Assembly: GCF_900115085.1 (NCBI RefSeq)
Contig: NZ_FOVF01000011.1
Span: 1-64,000 of the forward strand
Source: Dokdonella immobilis
GTDB taxonomy: Bacteria; Pseudomonadota; Gammaproteobacteria; Xanthomonadales; Rhodanobacteraceae
Length of the DNA: 64,000 nt
Direction: 5' to 3'
Part shown: piece after piece, positions 1 through 7,890 of the stretch
How the letters are laid out: the number at the start of each line of letters is the position of its first letter
Position numbering within the stretch: position 1 is the first letter of the stretch
Position numbers and translations under genes: made by a program
Notes under the pieces: model-generated
Seen by the model: only the letters and a program-made list of their open reading frames with translations
Told to the model about the DNA's origin: nothing
Database searches by the model: none

Positions 1-1
1 C

Positions 2-133
2 GGCCACACCCAGCAACGCGGCCTGCGTCGATTCACGCTGCGCGGAAAAACCAAGGTCGACACGCAATGGAAGCTCTTCTGCATCGTCCACAACGTGGCG
101 AAACTGCAGGTCTACGGCAAGATCGCCGCGTAA
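2..133 (+). pseudogene. IS1182-type transposase, C-terminal end (cut by window edge)
   Basis: This open frame enters from the left edge and stops at 131-133, leaving 43 residues. It ends in a basic segment reading RRFTLRGKTKVDTQWKLFCI followed by VHNVAKLQVYG. That is the characteristic C-terminus of DDE transposases of the IS1182 family, in which a conserved RGL.KV...W.L.C..HN..KL..YG block closes the protein. Only the tail is visible, so it cannot be decided whether the element is intact upstream. About 175 bp of non-coding sequence, including a hairpin, separates the stop from the attC site at 310. The end of the insertion sequence therefore probably lies just before that attC site. Confidence 0.7.
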
Positions 134-250
134 GCGAACTTGCGCCCTCGAAAACGCTTCGCGAGCGGACGTATCAAAGCTGAAAATCGCGCCGTCATTG
201 ATCAACGCATGACCAGGTCGACGAATCGTGCCGAACCGATGGGAGATCCC

Positions 251-280
251 AAAAAACAAAATCCGCCAACGCGGCGGATT
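251..280 (-). terminator. Rho-independent terminator-like hairpin
   Basis: The arms AATCCGCC (260-267) and GGCGGATT (273-280) form a perfect 8-bp stem around a 5-nt loop. Read on the minus strand, the stem is followed by a T-rich run (complement of 251-259, nearly all T). It would end transcription leaving the integron cassettes. It could equally belong to the end of the insertion sequence on the left. Confidence 0.6.
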
Positions 281-309
281 GTGTTCATCGAAAAGGGGTT
301 TTTCTACAG

Positions 310-369
310 CTTCAACGCCTGAATTAAGCCGCGCCGCGAAGCGGCGTCGGCTTGAATGATTTGTTAGGT
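310..369 (-). other. Integron attC site closing the 213-aa cassette
   Basis: Read on the minus strand, the 60-bp site starts with an R'' box ACCTAAC (complement of 363-369) and ends with GTTGAAG (complement of 310-316). GTTGAAG matches GTTRRRY except at the last base. Between them is a long imperfect palindrome with arms AAGCCGCGCCGC and GCGGCGTCGGCTT around GAA. Length and palindrome strongly resemble the 60-bp aadA-type attC sites. The stop codon of the upstream cassette gene lies inside the R'' box, as is common for cassette genes. Confidence 0.85.
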
Positions 370-1005
370 TGCACGCGGCAGGCCTCGATTGTTGAACCTG
401 CGGGTAACCTCGCTCATAGCAATCTCGTAGAAGGGATCACGTAGTTTGGTGTTCTTGATGAACTTCACAAGGGCAGGGCTGCTTAGGCCGAGAATCATTC
501 TGACCTTCTCGTCGTGAACGCGGCGCTTTTCAGCAGCAATTTCCGCCTGCCTTTCCTGCTCTTCAGCGATTTTCACCTCTCTTAGGCGGCGTTCCTCGGC
601 AACTCTTGCTGCCTCCAAACGCTCTTGCTCTTGCAGAGCCGTCAGTTCAGCTTGAACCTGCTTGTACCGATCTGCGGCTGTTCTTTCCAAGTCTGCATGG
701 CTTGGGGCTCGCCGCCATCTATCCAGCTCATTTCTATCTTTAGTGCCAATTTCCTTGTTTAGTTCATATTTTTCTTCGCAGCGCTCTACCAGAATCGCGA
801 TATTTGCAATGTAAGTAGCGGTCTCTAGATCATTGAAGTGGCCGTATGACTTCCATCCGTGCGGTGTGCGTATTGACACGCGGTACTTTGCCACAGTGCT
901 ATCGCAGTAGACACAATTCCGTCCGACGATCCAGCTTGATTCCTCGTTGCTGCCAACGAGATCAGGGTCGGTCACGTGCCTTGATGTTTCTGGCTTCTTC
1001 TTCAT
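364..1005 (-). CDS. Integron cassette gene, coiled-coil protein of unknown function
   Basis: A 213-residue protein with no family that I recognise. Residues ~1-95 form a globular part with two cysteines (C-V-Y-C around residue 32). Residues ~105-175 are a highly charged run rich in E, R, A and Q that should form a long alpha-helical coiled coil. The C-terminal ~40 residues look globular again. There is no signal peptide or membrane segment. The gene starts about 25 nt inside the cassette and its TAA stop sits in the attC R'' box, so it is a typical single-gene cassette reading leftward. Its base composition is visibly more AT-rich than the flanking chromosome, which fits acquisition by transfer. 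Expression probably depends on an upstream promoter outside the cassette. Confidence 0.75.
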   Translation of the reverse strand: MKKKPETSRHVTDPDLVGSNEESSWIVGRNCVYCDSTVAKYRVSIRTPHGWKSYGHFNDLETATYIANIAILVERCEEKYELNKEIGTKDRNELDRWRRAPSHADLERTAADRYKQVQAELTALQEQERLEAARVAEERRLREVKIAEEQERQAEIAAEKRRVHDEKVRMILGLSSPALVKFIKNTKLRDPFYEIAMSEVTRRFNNRGLPRAT

Positions 1006-1027
1006 GTTGCGATGGTAGTGGGGTGCA

Positions 1028-1105
1028 ACCTAACGCCCCAGTTCACCCGCGGCCGCGCCGTAGCGAAGCGTAGGCGTGGACGTCGGGTGGAACTGATAGT
1101 TGGAC
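1028..1105 (-). other. Integron attC site between the two cassettes
   Basis: On the minus strand the site runs from R'' GTCCAAC (complement of 1099-1105) to R' GTTAGGT (complement of 1028-1034), and both match the consensus boxes RYYYAAC and GTTRRRY. The inner arms CAGTTCACCC and GGGTGGAACTG pair with a single extra G, the usual asymmetry of an attC folded strand. Total length is 78 bp. It terminates the 133-aa cassette and joins it to the 213-aa cassette. Confidence 0.85.
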
Positions 1106-1106
1106 A

Positions 1107-1508
1107 TCATGTGGGCACCGACCTTGACCTGTACGTTGTGTTTGGAGGCACCCAGAAAACTGCGCCGGACGGCGGAAACTCCAGATTGGTGGATAAACCA
1201 CGCTGCTCCAGCTCACGGCGCACACCCTCAAGCCCCTCTTCGGTTTCGATGATGTAACCCTCGGTGAGCACATCACCATAGTGCTTTTCAGTGTTTTCTC
1301 GCGCCAACGCTACAAGATCAGCAACATCCGAGCCTAGCGACCAGATGTGAACATCTTGATCTTGAGCATATGTTTTTATGCGCCAGCTGGTGCCATTTCC
1401 CGAGTAGAACTGCACGGTATCAAACACTTCTTCTGTCGCGGCGATCTCCGTGTTACTGGAGTAGCTGCTTTGCACCGACAAGAAGAAGACTACAAGAACG
1501 GTTTTCAT
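1107..1508 (-). CDS. Integron cassette gene, small exported protein of unknown function
   Basis: A 133-residue protein if translation begins at the ATG at 1508. An in-frame TTG at 1517 would add three residues but overlaps the recombination core site GTTGGAC (complement of 1512-1518). The N-terminus MKTVLVVFFLSVQSSYSS is a good Sec signal peptide, so the mature protein should be periplasmic. The rest (~110 residues) is acidic and contains TSWRIKTYAQDQDVHIWSLG and a final proline-rich segment. I recognise no family. The gene begins 3 nt from the core site and its stop lies one base before the attC R'' box, so it fills its cassette completely. It is probably co-transcribed with the 213-aa cassette. 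Confidence 0.7.
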   Translation of the reverse strand: MKTVLVVFFLSVQSSYSSNTEIAATEEVFDTVQFYSGNGTSWRIKTYAQDQDVHIWSLGSDVADLVALARENTEKHYGDVLTEGYIIETEEGLEGVRRELEQRGLSTNLEFPPSGAVFWVPPNTTYRSRSVPT

Positions 1509-1628
1509 GAGGTCCAACGCCTATTCGATCCCACAATGGAATCTATTCCATAAGCCTATCATGGCGATGCCGGGAGATGCTTCAGGATTTCTTTTCCATG
1601 GATCAACAAGTTGCCGACATCGTGCTGT

Positions 1629-1693
1629 CTAATCCATCGGCCTAATCCATCCGTCTAATCTGTGGACCTAATTTGCCGGTCCAATCATGCGCC
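1629..1693. repeat. Five 13-bp direct repeats next to the cassette array
   Basis: CTAATC, CTAATC, CTAATC, CTAATT and CCAATC recur at 1629, 1642, 1655, 1668 and 1681, exactly 13 bp apart. With the two preceding bases, every unit reads RYYYAAT, one base away from the integron R'' box RYYYAAC. The rest of each unit is degenerate (for example CATCGGC, CATCCGT, TGTGGAC). The array ends about 110 bp upstream of the first cassette boundary. No gene overlaps it convincingly. Iterons, a regulator-binding array or a remnant of an attI-like region are all possible. Confidence 0.6.
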
Positions 1694-1984
1694 GTCTGGC
1701 ATCTCCTCGGGACCGACATCGTGGTGCGTTCTGATCTTTAGGTCGTTCACATTGCTCGTCGTCTTCCGACATCGCGCCTGAGGGCGAATTGCGTACGCGC
1801 GCCCCGGGGTCTGCGGCTCGAGGCGCCCTACCCTGCGCCTTGAGTCTCGCACTGCAGTCGTTGGAGACCCCACGGAGGCGACCATCCCGGCGCGCGCTGA
1901 CCGCCGCGCCCAACTATCGACACTGGTCGGGCTCGGCCTCGGCGCGTAGAACCGGATAGGTCGTCGCAGCGTGGAGGCATGGGT
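1694..1984. other. Intergenic, no recognisable gene
   Basis: About 290 bp between the 13-bp repeats and the molybdenum hydroxylase. Open frames here are shadows with no plausible start or family. The last bases hold the GGAGG ribosome-binding site (1973-1977) of the downstream gene. No integrase gene is present. Confidence 0.5.
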
Positions 1985-2458
1985 ATGGCCATCGAGTTCG
2001 TCGTCAACGGCAAGGACATGACGTTCGAGGGGGATCCGGAAATGCCCCTGCTCTGGTACCTGCGCGACCATGCGCAAACGCTGGGCGTGAAATATGGCTG
2101 TGGCGTCGGTGCCTGCGGCGCCTGCACAGTGCACCTCGATGGTGGCGCCGTGCGTTCCTGTTCGGTGCCGGTTTCCGCAGCGGCGGGACGCAAGGTGACC
2201 ACCATCGAAGGCCTCGCCCAGGGCGATACCCTGCACGCCCTGCAGCGCGCCTGGATCGAGGAAGACGTGCCGCAATGCGGCTATTGCCAGGCCGGCCAGA
2301 TCATGGCGGCCGCCGATCTGCTCGCGCGCACGCCCGACCCCGGCGACGACGAGATTACCGCGCTGACCAACCTGTGCCGCTGCGGCACCTATCCGCGCAT
2401 CCGCAAGGCGATCCGCCGTGCCGCAGGGTTGCGCAAGGCGGACGAGGTGAAGGCATGA
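1985..2458 (+). CDS. (2Fe-2S)-binding subunit of a molybdenum hydroxylase (isoquinoline 1-oxidoreductase alpha type)
   Basis: This 157-residue protein is the small electron-transfer subunit of xanthine oxidase-family enzymes. The N-terminal plant-ferredoxin-like cluster is bound by C39, C44, C47 and C59 ([13 protein letters not shown], then RSCS). The C-terminal helical domain carries the second cluster in QCGYCQAGQ and [11 protein letters not shown] start at the ATG at 1985 because it is 7 nt from GGAGG, whereas the ATG at 1979 is only 1 nt away. The gene overlaps the molybdopterin subunit by ATGA, so the two are translationally coupled. No separate FAD subunit is present, which matches the IorAB-type two-subunit enzymes that pass electrons to another acceptor. 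The substrate cannot be read from sequence. Confidence 0.92.
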   Translation: MAIEFVVNGKDMTFEGDPEMPLLWYLRDHAQTLGVKYGCGVGACGACTVHLDGGAVRSCSVPVSAAAGRKVTTIEGLAQGDTLHALQRAWIEEDVPQCGYCQAGQIMAAADLLARTPDPGDDEITALTNLCRCGTYPRIRKAIRRAAGLRKADEVKA

Positions 2459-4782
2459 ACGCGCACATACGCGAGGACTGGGAGTCGGCGGATGCGTTCG
2501 AGGCGCTGATGAAAACGGGCGAATCGATACGCTTCGGTCGGCGCGGTTTCCTCAAGGCCTGTGCAGGCGCCGGCGGCGGCCTGCTGCTCGGCGCCTGGCT
2601 GCCCGCTGCCGCGTGGGCGGACGCATCCGTCGCGGGTGCACACCCGGGCGCCTTGGTCGGCCTGTTCGTGCGCATTGGGCGCGATGGAAAAATCGTGATC
2701 GGCGCGCGCAGTCCGGAGATCGGCCAGGGCGTCAAGACCTCGTTGCCGATGTTGATCGCCGAAGAGCTCGACGCCGACTGGGACATGGTGAGCGTCGAGC
2801 AACTGCCGCTTGGTCTCGTCTTCGGCGGGCCGCCGCCCGGCGTCGCGTGGAAATGGGGCCCGCAGGGCGCCGGAGGCAGCACCAACATTCCCGACGCCTG
2901 GCAGGAGCTGCGCCAGGCCGGCGCACGAGCCCGGCGCATGCTGCTCGAGGCGGCGGCAAAGCGCTGGGATGTTCCACTGGATCAGTTGCGCACGGACAAG
3001 GGCCGCGTTCTCGGCGCGGACGGTCGCTCGCTAGGTTACGGCGAACTCGCCGATGCGGCGGCGGCCATTCCGGTACCCACCGCCGATGTCGAGCTAAAGA
3101 AGCCCGAGGCGTTTCGCATCATCGGCACGCCGCGCCGTGTCGTCGATGCCGAAGATATCGTGACCGGCAAGGCACGCTACGGCATCGATACCATGGCGCC
3201 CGGAACGCTGGTCGCGGTGATCGCACGCTGCCCGCTGTTCGAAGGCGGCGTGAAGCGCTTCGACGCCACGGCTGCGCTCGCGATTCCCGGTGTGCGCCAG
3301 GTCCTGCCCTTGCCCGGACCGAAGGGCAGCGAACCGATCACGCAAAACCTCGTCGCCGGCGTAGCCGTGCTGGCAGACGACACCTGGGCAGCATTGAAGG
3401 GACGCAAGGCCCTGAAGATCGAATGGGAATCCGGTGGCCATGACGCCGAGTCCACGCAATCGCTCGATGCGCAATGTCAGCGCCTGCTCGCCGGCAAGGG
3501 TCAGGTCGTGCGCAATGACGGCGACATCGACGCCGTACTCAAGGCCTCCGATCGCCTCATCGAGGCGACCTATCGCGTGCCCTTCGTCGCGCATGCACCG
3601 CTGGAACCACCCGGCGCCTGTGTGGCGATCGACAAGGATTCGATGCGCATCGTCGCCTCCATGCAGATGCCCGGCGGCGCCTCGCGCATGGCCAACGCGA
3701 TCACCGGCATCGACCGCAGCAAGATCGAAGTGATCATGCCGCGCGTCGGTGGGGGTTTCGGCAGGCGCCTGAGCAATGATTTCGTCGCCGAAGCCGTGCT
3801 GCTGGCCAAGGCTTCGGGCAAACCGGTGAAACTGATGTGGACACGCGAGGACGATCTCGCCCACGACTTCTTCCGACCCTTCGGCCAGCAGCACCTCAGT
3901 GCAACGCTCGATGGCGACGGCATGCCGACGAGTTGGCGCCAGCACCTGGCCAGCGCCAGCAAGTACCACCGCCGTCCCGACGTGAAGCCCGAAGAATTAT
4001 GGACGGCGGAACTCTATCCGGACGATTTCCCGGCCGGCATCGTCAAGAACCTTCGCGTCGAATGGTCGGCCGTGCACTCGGGCATGACGCGCGGATCGTG
4101 GCGCGCGCCGGCGCATACGGCCAATGCCTTCGCCGTGGAGAGTTTCATCGACGAGATCGCCCACGCCGGAAAGCAGGACCCGCTGGCCTTGCGCCTCAAG
4201 CTGCTCGACCACGACACCATGGATTATGGGCAGCACGGCGGACCGAAGTTCTCGCCGAGACGCCTGCGCGAGGTCGTCCGAATCGTTGCCGAGAAGATCG
4301 GCTGGCAGCGCAAGCTGCCCAAGGGCCATGGCCTCGGCATCGCCAGTCATTTCACGTTCGGCGGCTACACTGCGCATGCGATGGAAGTCAGTGTCGGCAA
4401 AGACGGTATACCGGTCATCCATCGATGCGTCTGTGCGGTCGATGTCGGCCAGCCGGTCAACCCGCTCGGCATCGAGGCGCAGATGATGGGCGGCACGATC
4501 GATGGCCTGTCCACGGCCATGGATCTCGAGATCCGCATCGACAAGGGCCGGATAACGACAGGAAACTTTCCCGACTACCCGCTGCTTCGCTCGGCCCGGG
4601 CGCCGGATGTCGAGGTCCACATCGTAGCGAGCCGCGAATCGCCCAGCGGTGCCGGCGAGATGGGCATACCAACCGCGGCACCCGCTCTGGCCAATGCCAT
4701 TTTCGCGGCATGCGGCATTCGAATCCGCCGGCTCCCGATCGGCAAGCAGCTGGTTGAGGCCGTGCATGCGAAACGAGCCTGA
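2455..4782 (+). CDS. Molybdopterin-binding subunit of a molybdenum hydroxylase (IorB/aldehyde dehydrogenase type), Tat-exported
   Basis: A 775-residue large subunit of the xanthine dehydrogenase superfamily, holding the molybdenum-cytosine-dinucleotide active site. After ~28 residues comes a twin-arginine signal (R29-R30, [16 protein letters not shown]) ending near AAAWA, so the folded holoenzyme should be exported to the periplasm with its 2Fe-2S partner. Family landmarks include [47 protein letters not shown] and the C-terminal [20 protein letters not shown], whose GAGE supplies the catalytic base glutamate. Start is the ATG at 2455, overlapping the small-subunit stop. No molybdenum-cofactor insertion chaperone (XdhC type) is nearby, so maturation must be supplied in trans. 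Likely substrates are aldehydes or N-heteroaromatics; the specific one is unknown. Confidence 0.92.
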   Translation: MNAHIREDWESADAFEALMKTGESIRFGRRGFLKACAGAGGGLLLGAWLPAAAWADASVAGAHPGALVGLFVRIGRDGKIVIGARSPEIGQGVKTSLPMLIAEELDADWDMVSVEQLPLGLVFGGPPPGVAWKWGPQGAGGSTNIPDAWQELRQAGARARRMLLEAAAKRWDVPLDQLRTDKGRVLGADGRSLGYGELADAAAAIPVPTADVELKKPEAFRIIGTPRRVVDAEDIVTGKARYGIDTMAPGTLVAVIARCPLFEGGVKRFDATAALAIPGVRQVLPLPGPKGSEPITQNLVAGVAVLADDTWAALKGRKALKIEWESGGHDAESTQSLDAQCQRLLAGKGQVVRNDGDIDAVLKASDRLIEATYRVPFVAHAPLEPPGACVAIDKDSMRIVASMQMPGGASRMANAITGIDRSKIEVIMPRVGGGFGRRLSNDFVAEAVLLAKASGKPVKLMWTREDDLAHDFFRPFGQQHLSATLDGDGMPTSWRQHLASASKYHRRPDVKPEELWTAELYPDDFPAGIVKNLRVEWSAVHSGMTRGSWRAPAHTANAFAVESFIDEIAHAGKQDPLALRLKLLDHDTMDYGQHGGPKFSPRRLREVVRIVAEKIGWQRKLPKGHGLGIASHFTFGGYTAHAMEVSVGKDGIPVIHRCVCAVDVGQPVNPLGIEAQMMGGTIDGLSTAMDLEIRIDKGRITTGNFPDYPLLRSARAPDVEVHIVASRESPSGAGEMGIPTAAPALANAIFAACGIRIRRLPIGKQLVEAVHAKRA

Positions 4783-4890
4783 GCCGTTTCACTATTGGTT
4801 CGGTCCGTAGATTCCATGGACTCGCGCCTCGCCAGCGGCTGAAGTATTTGTTGCGCTCGGTACCTGCCGTTCATGGGCCGAATCAACACT

Positions 4891-4909
4891 GGAGGCTCTG
4901 AACAAGTGG
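4891..4909 (+). repeat. Solo terminal inverted-repeat end of the MITE family
   Basis: GGAGGCTCTGAACAAGTGG matches 18 of 19 bases of the 17414 MITE terminus (GGAGCCTCTGAACAAGTGG). No partner end or core hairpin was found nearby, so this is a solo end or a decayed copy. It lies in the 293-bp gap before the EF-hand gene, which otherwise contains nothing recognisable. Confidence 0.6.
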
Positions 4910-5075
4910 GGAGCATGCGTCCCGAAGCTAACGCGAGGTCTTGCCCTTTCAGCAGCGGCGTCGCCGTTCAGGCAGTCAGGCGCATGATCGAAACTACCCG
5001 CAGCAAGCCGCATTTGGCGCGCCGATAGCGTATCGGCAACCATCAGCCTGCCCGGGTTCCCTCCAGGAGAACTTC

Positions 5076-5489
5076 ATGAACGCGCTCAAAACCCTTTTCG
5101 CCATCGCCACACTCGCCGGTGCGACCAGCCTCGCCTTCGCGCACGATCCATCTACCTCGGAGGGCGATCATCATCGGGGCCACCATCAAGGCATGATGCA
5201 TGCGCAAATGAAGGCGATGGATGCCAACGGGGACGGATTGATCACGAAGGCGGAGTTCATGGATGCGCACGAAGCCAAATGGAACGACCTGCCGAAGAAC
5301 AGTGATGGCGCCATTTCAATCGCCGACATGGAAAAGGCACATCAGGAACGCATGCAGAATCGACGGACGCAGAAGCACGAAACGATGATGCAGGATCACG
5401 AGAAGATGATGCTTGAACATGAAAAGATGATGGATCAGGCGGACGCCGATGCGAAGGACGATGCGAAGGACGACAAGCCGTCCAATTGA
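5076..5489 (+). CDS. Exported EF-hand protein
   Basis: A 137-residue protein with a clean Sec signal peptide (MNALKTLFAIATLAGATSLA, then FAH). The mature part begins with a His-rich stretch (HDP...GDHHRGHHQGMMH). It then carries one canonical EF-hand calcium loop, DANGDGLITKAE, followed ~20 residues later by a shortened loop NSDGAISIAD that is probably a degenerate second hand. The C-terminal third is repetitive and charged (HETMMQDHEKMMLEHEKMM), likely helical and methionine-rich, ending in an Asp/Lys tail. AGGAGA at 5065-5070 sets the start. It stands alone between unrelated genes. Calcium binding in the periplasm is the expected activity; the His/Met-rich parts could also bind transition metals, but that is inference. 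Confidence 0.85.
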   Translation: MNALKTLFAIATLAGATSLAFAHDPSTSEGDHHRGHHQGMMHAQMKAMDANGDGLITKAEFMDAHEAKWNDLPKNSDGAISIADMEKAHQERMQNRRTQKHETMMQDHEKMMLEHEKMMDQADADAKDDAKDDKPSN

Positions 5490-5595
5490 TCGTTGCCGGT
5501 CCGCTCAAGGGGCCGCTCCTGCACAGGCTTGAGCTGAGCGCAGGCAAACCCTGCGCTGCTTGCCAGTGGAATGCCTGGAAACAGGATCAGACCGG

Positions 5596-6645
5596 TTACG
5601 CGACTTCCTCTTCGGCGCGTTCCTGCGCCAGATGGAGTTCGACGACCTTCCTCTGCGCCTGTTCGCTGCTGCGCCTGTGTTCCCTTGCATCCCCGACCTT
5701 CGCCGACATGCACGCCTTCAGATCCGGACACAGCTCATGCATGTAGTCGGCATCGAAGCGCAGCCGGTCGACGAGAAAATCGACGAATGCACGCACCTTT
5801 GGCGACTGCGCCGCGCCGCGCTGGAAGACCGCGTTGAAATCCATTTCAGGTCCGGTCCAGCCGGCCAGGACGCGTTGTACGACCCCCTGTTCGGCCAGTC
5901 GCTTGATGGTGACGTCGCTGGCCAGCATCAGGCCTTCGCCGCACTTCAAGGCGCCAATCAGCGCAGCCGGGTCATTGGCCACCAGGACCGGATCGACACG
6001 GAATTCGCCTGATCGATCGCCGTCGTTGAGGGTCCAGATGTAGCTGCCATTGCGCAGCGACTTGTGCATGGCCAGCGCCCGGTGATGCTTGAGGTCATCC
6101 GGGTGCAGCGGCTCGCCATGTCGCTTGATATAGCCCGGACTCGCGTAGACCTGGGTGCGGAACACGGAAAGTCGCCGGGCGGTAAGGTTGGAATCCGGCA
6201 GGTTGCCCACGCGCAGGGCGACATCGATTTCCTTGGCGATCAGATCGAGCGGTTCCTGGGTCAGCAGCAACTCGACCCTGACCTCGGGATGCTGGGCGTG
6301 GAACTGGCCAAGCAACGGTGCGATCCAGGTGATGCCGACCGAGTACGGAGCGGTCACGCGCAGCCAGCCGCGTGGCCCGCTCTGCAACTGGCCGACCGCA
6401 CTCTCCGCCTCATCGAGCTCGCGCGCGATACGCTGGCAATGCTCGAAGTAGATGTTCCCGGCCTCGGTCAGGCCGAGCTTGCGCGTGGTCCGGTTCAACA
6501 ACAACGCGCCGAGGCGCGTTTCGAGATCCTGCACCTTGCGGCTGACCGTCGTCTTCGGCAGGCGCAAGGCACGCGCCGCGGCGATGAAGCTGCCGAGCTC
6601 CACCACTTTCACGAAAATCAGCGTGTCGTTCAGATCGCGTGACAT
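5596..6645 (-). CDS. LysR-family transcriptional regulator, divergent to an RND efflux operon
   Basis: A 349-residue LysR-type regulator. Residues 1-65 are the winged helix-turn-helix (FVKVVELGSFIAAARALRLP, KTTVSRKVQDLETRLG), and residues ~90-295 form the periplasmic-binding-protein-like effector domain. The last ~50 residues, after VDFLVDRLR, are an unusual charged extension (HELCPDLKACMSAK...QERAEEEVA) beyond the usual ~300-residue length. A GGGGA motif lies 8 nt before the start. It is transcribed away from an SDR-mexE-mexF-OMF operon, the classical layout for a local LysR activator or repressor, and resembles mexT beside mexEF-oprN. It probably binds the inverted repeats in the 387-bp gap between them. 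The inducer is unknown. Confidence 0.88.
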   Translation of the reverse strand: MSRDLNDTLIFVKVVELGSFIAAARALRLPKTTVSRKVQDLETRLGALLLNRTTRKLGLTEAGNIYFEHCQRIARELDEAESAVGQLQSGPRGWLRVTAPYSVGITWIAPLLGQFHAQHPEVRVELLLTQEPLDLIAKEIDVALRVGNLPDSNLTARRLSVFRTQVYASPGYIKRHGEPLHPDDLKHHRALAMHKSLRNGSYIWTLNDGDRSGEFRVDPVLVANDPAALIGALKCGEGLMLASDVTIKRLAEQGVVQRVLAGWTGPEMDFNAVFQRGAAQSPKVRAFVDFLVDRLRFDADYMHELCPDLKACMSAKVGDAREHRRSSEQAQRKVVELHLAQERAEEEVA

Positions 6646-7032
6646 AACGGTATCCCCGCATTCGGTCTATTGGCCCACGTTCGGGACAATTATTCCCTGA
6701 ATTGGGGACTAATCAAGTCCTGATTGCAGCCCTATCCTTTGCCGCGTCGCACAAAGGGAGCTGCCCGTGTCCACCCAATACCAAGCTGGCGCCGCCGCAT
6801 TCGTCTGGCAGTCGATACTGGCCGATCGACGCGCGGCAGCGCATGAAAACGATGAATCCAAGTCGCGCAGGCCGCGCAGCGCCTCGCTTTCCGTGGTCCC
6901 GGCCGGGTCGGCCGACGGCACGGGCGACGCCGCTCCGATGATCGAACGGTATGCCCGGACTGCGCCAGCGGCAACTTCGAACCGCCCCACCTCCGTCCCG
7001 CATTCGGGACTGAATATCCCAAGAGCAGGACA
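6646..7032. promoter_or_regulatory. Divergent control region of the LysR regulator and RND operon
   Basis: 387 bp without a convincing gene. Two related candidate operators are visible. TTCGGGA (6680-6686) faces TCCCTGAA (6694-6701), with a second GGGAC at 6705-6709. A perfect inverted repeat GTCCCG-N4-CGGGAC lies at 6995-7010, 22 bp before the SDR start. Sharing of CGGGAC between the regulator-proximal and operon-proximal sites suggests one protein, most simply the LysR regulator, but this is inference. Confidence 0.4.
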
Positions 7033-7890
7033 ATGAAACGCCCATTGCTCGTACTCGGCGCAACCGGGCTGATCGGCCGTGGCGTCGTCGCGGCAGCCGT
7101 GGAAGCCGGACTTCCGGTCATTGCGGTGGCCCGCGATACCGCAAAGCTGGCCGCGCTGAAAGCGGCATTTCCGGGCACCGATATCACGGTGGTCGCCAAT
7201 ACGATCCGCGACGATCTGGCCGGCGATCGCCTGGCCCGCGAACTGCGCGATTCGGGCCGACCGCTCGCCGGTGTCGTGGCCTCGATCTGCGGCTCACCCG
7301 GTCGCGGCCGCCTGCTCGACCAACCGGTTTCTGGACTGAGCCGCGAACTCGACGAGGTCGTCATACCGCACCTCTCGGCGGCGCGGCACGTACTGCCCTT
7401 CATGGCCGAGAGCGCCATGGCCGGCAACTACATCCTGATCGGCGGGCCGGGCAGCGAAATGCCGTGGGCCGGCTATGGACCGCGCTCGGTGACCGGCGCG
7501 GCGCTGCGCATGCTCGCCCAGGTCCTCCACGACGAAGCACGCGCACTCGGCATTCGCGTCCAGCTGCTCGACATCAGTTCGCCGGCCTGCACCGACCAGA
7601 ACCTCGCTCACGCCTGCCCACGCTGGCCGCGCGCCGACGATATCGGCCGGCGCGCACTGCAACTTGCGCTGCGCAATGAATCGCGGTTGGGCACGCATCC
7701 AGTCGTTCCGTTCGACCCGCCTCCCGAGTCGGGCGCTTCCCTTTCGACCGCCCATGCCGACCCGGCCATTGCCCAACCACGGCGTACTCAAGCTCCGATC
7801 ATGACGGACCCACGCGCGCATCGCGTCAGCGACGTGCGTCGTCTGCTCGATTCCCTGATACCTACCCAATCCAATGAGGTTTCCCGATGA
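7033..7890 (+). CDS. SDR-family NAD(P)-dependent oxidoreductase-like protein (first gene of RND operon)
   Basis: A 285-residue Rossmann-fold protein of the short-chain dehydrogenase superfamily. The nucleotide-binding motif LGATGLIGRGVVAA sits at the N-terminus. The expected catalytic tyrosine is in WAGYGPRSVTGAAL, but the YxxxK lysine is replaced (Y-G-P-R-S), so catalysis is doubtful or altered. The C-terminal ~70 residues (after THPVVPFDPP) are low-complexity and unlike the family. It starts 4 nt after AGGA and its stop overlaps the mexE-like start (ATGA), so it is in the efflux operon. The position recalls mexS, an oxidoreductase next to mexEF-oprN that modulates that pump, although MexS is of a different reductase family. 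A detoxifying or regulatory role is inferred. Confidence 0.78.
   Translation: MKRPLLVLGATGLIGRGVVAAAVEAGLPVIAVARDTAKLAALKAAFPGTDITVVANTIRDDLAGDRLARELRDSGRPLAGVVASICGSPGRGRLLDQPVSGLSRELDEVVIPHLSAARHVLPFMAESAMAGNYILIGGPGSEMPWAGYGPRSVTGAALRMLAQVLHDEARALGIRVQLLDISSPACTDQNLAHACPRWPRADDIGRRALQLALRNESRLGTHPVVPFDPPPESGASLSTAHADPAIAQPRRTQAPIMTDPRAHRVSDVRRLLDSLIPTQSNEVSR

Noticed and set aside
140..322. 60-residue open frame on the plus strand after the transposase end
   Set aside because: It crosses the terminator hairpin and the attC boundary, has no ribosome-binding site and no recognisable sequence; it is most likely IS-end non-coding DNA.
2275..2454. 60-residue N-terminal extension of the molybdopterin subunit
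   Set aside because: The extension overlaps the 2Fe-2S gene out of frame; the ATG at 2455 gives the Tat signal at the right place and the ATGA coupling.
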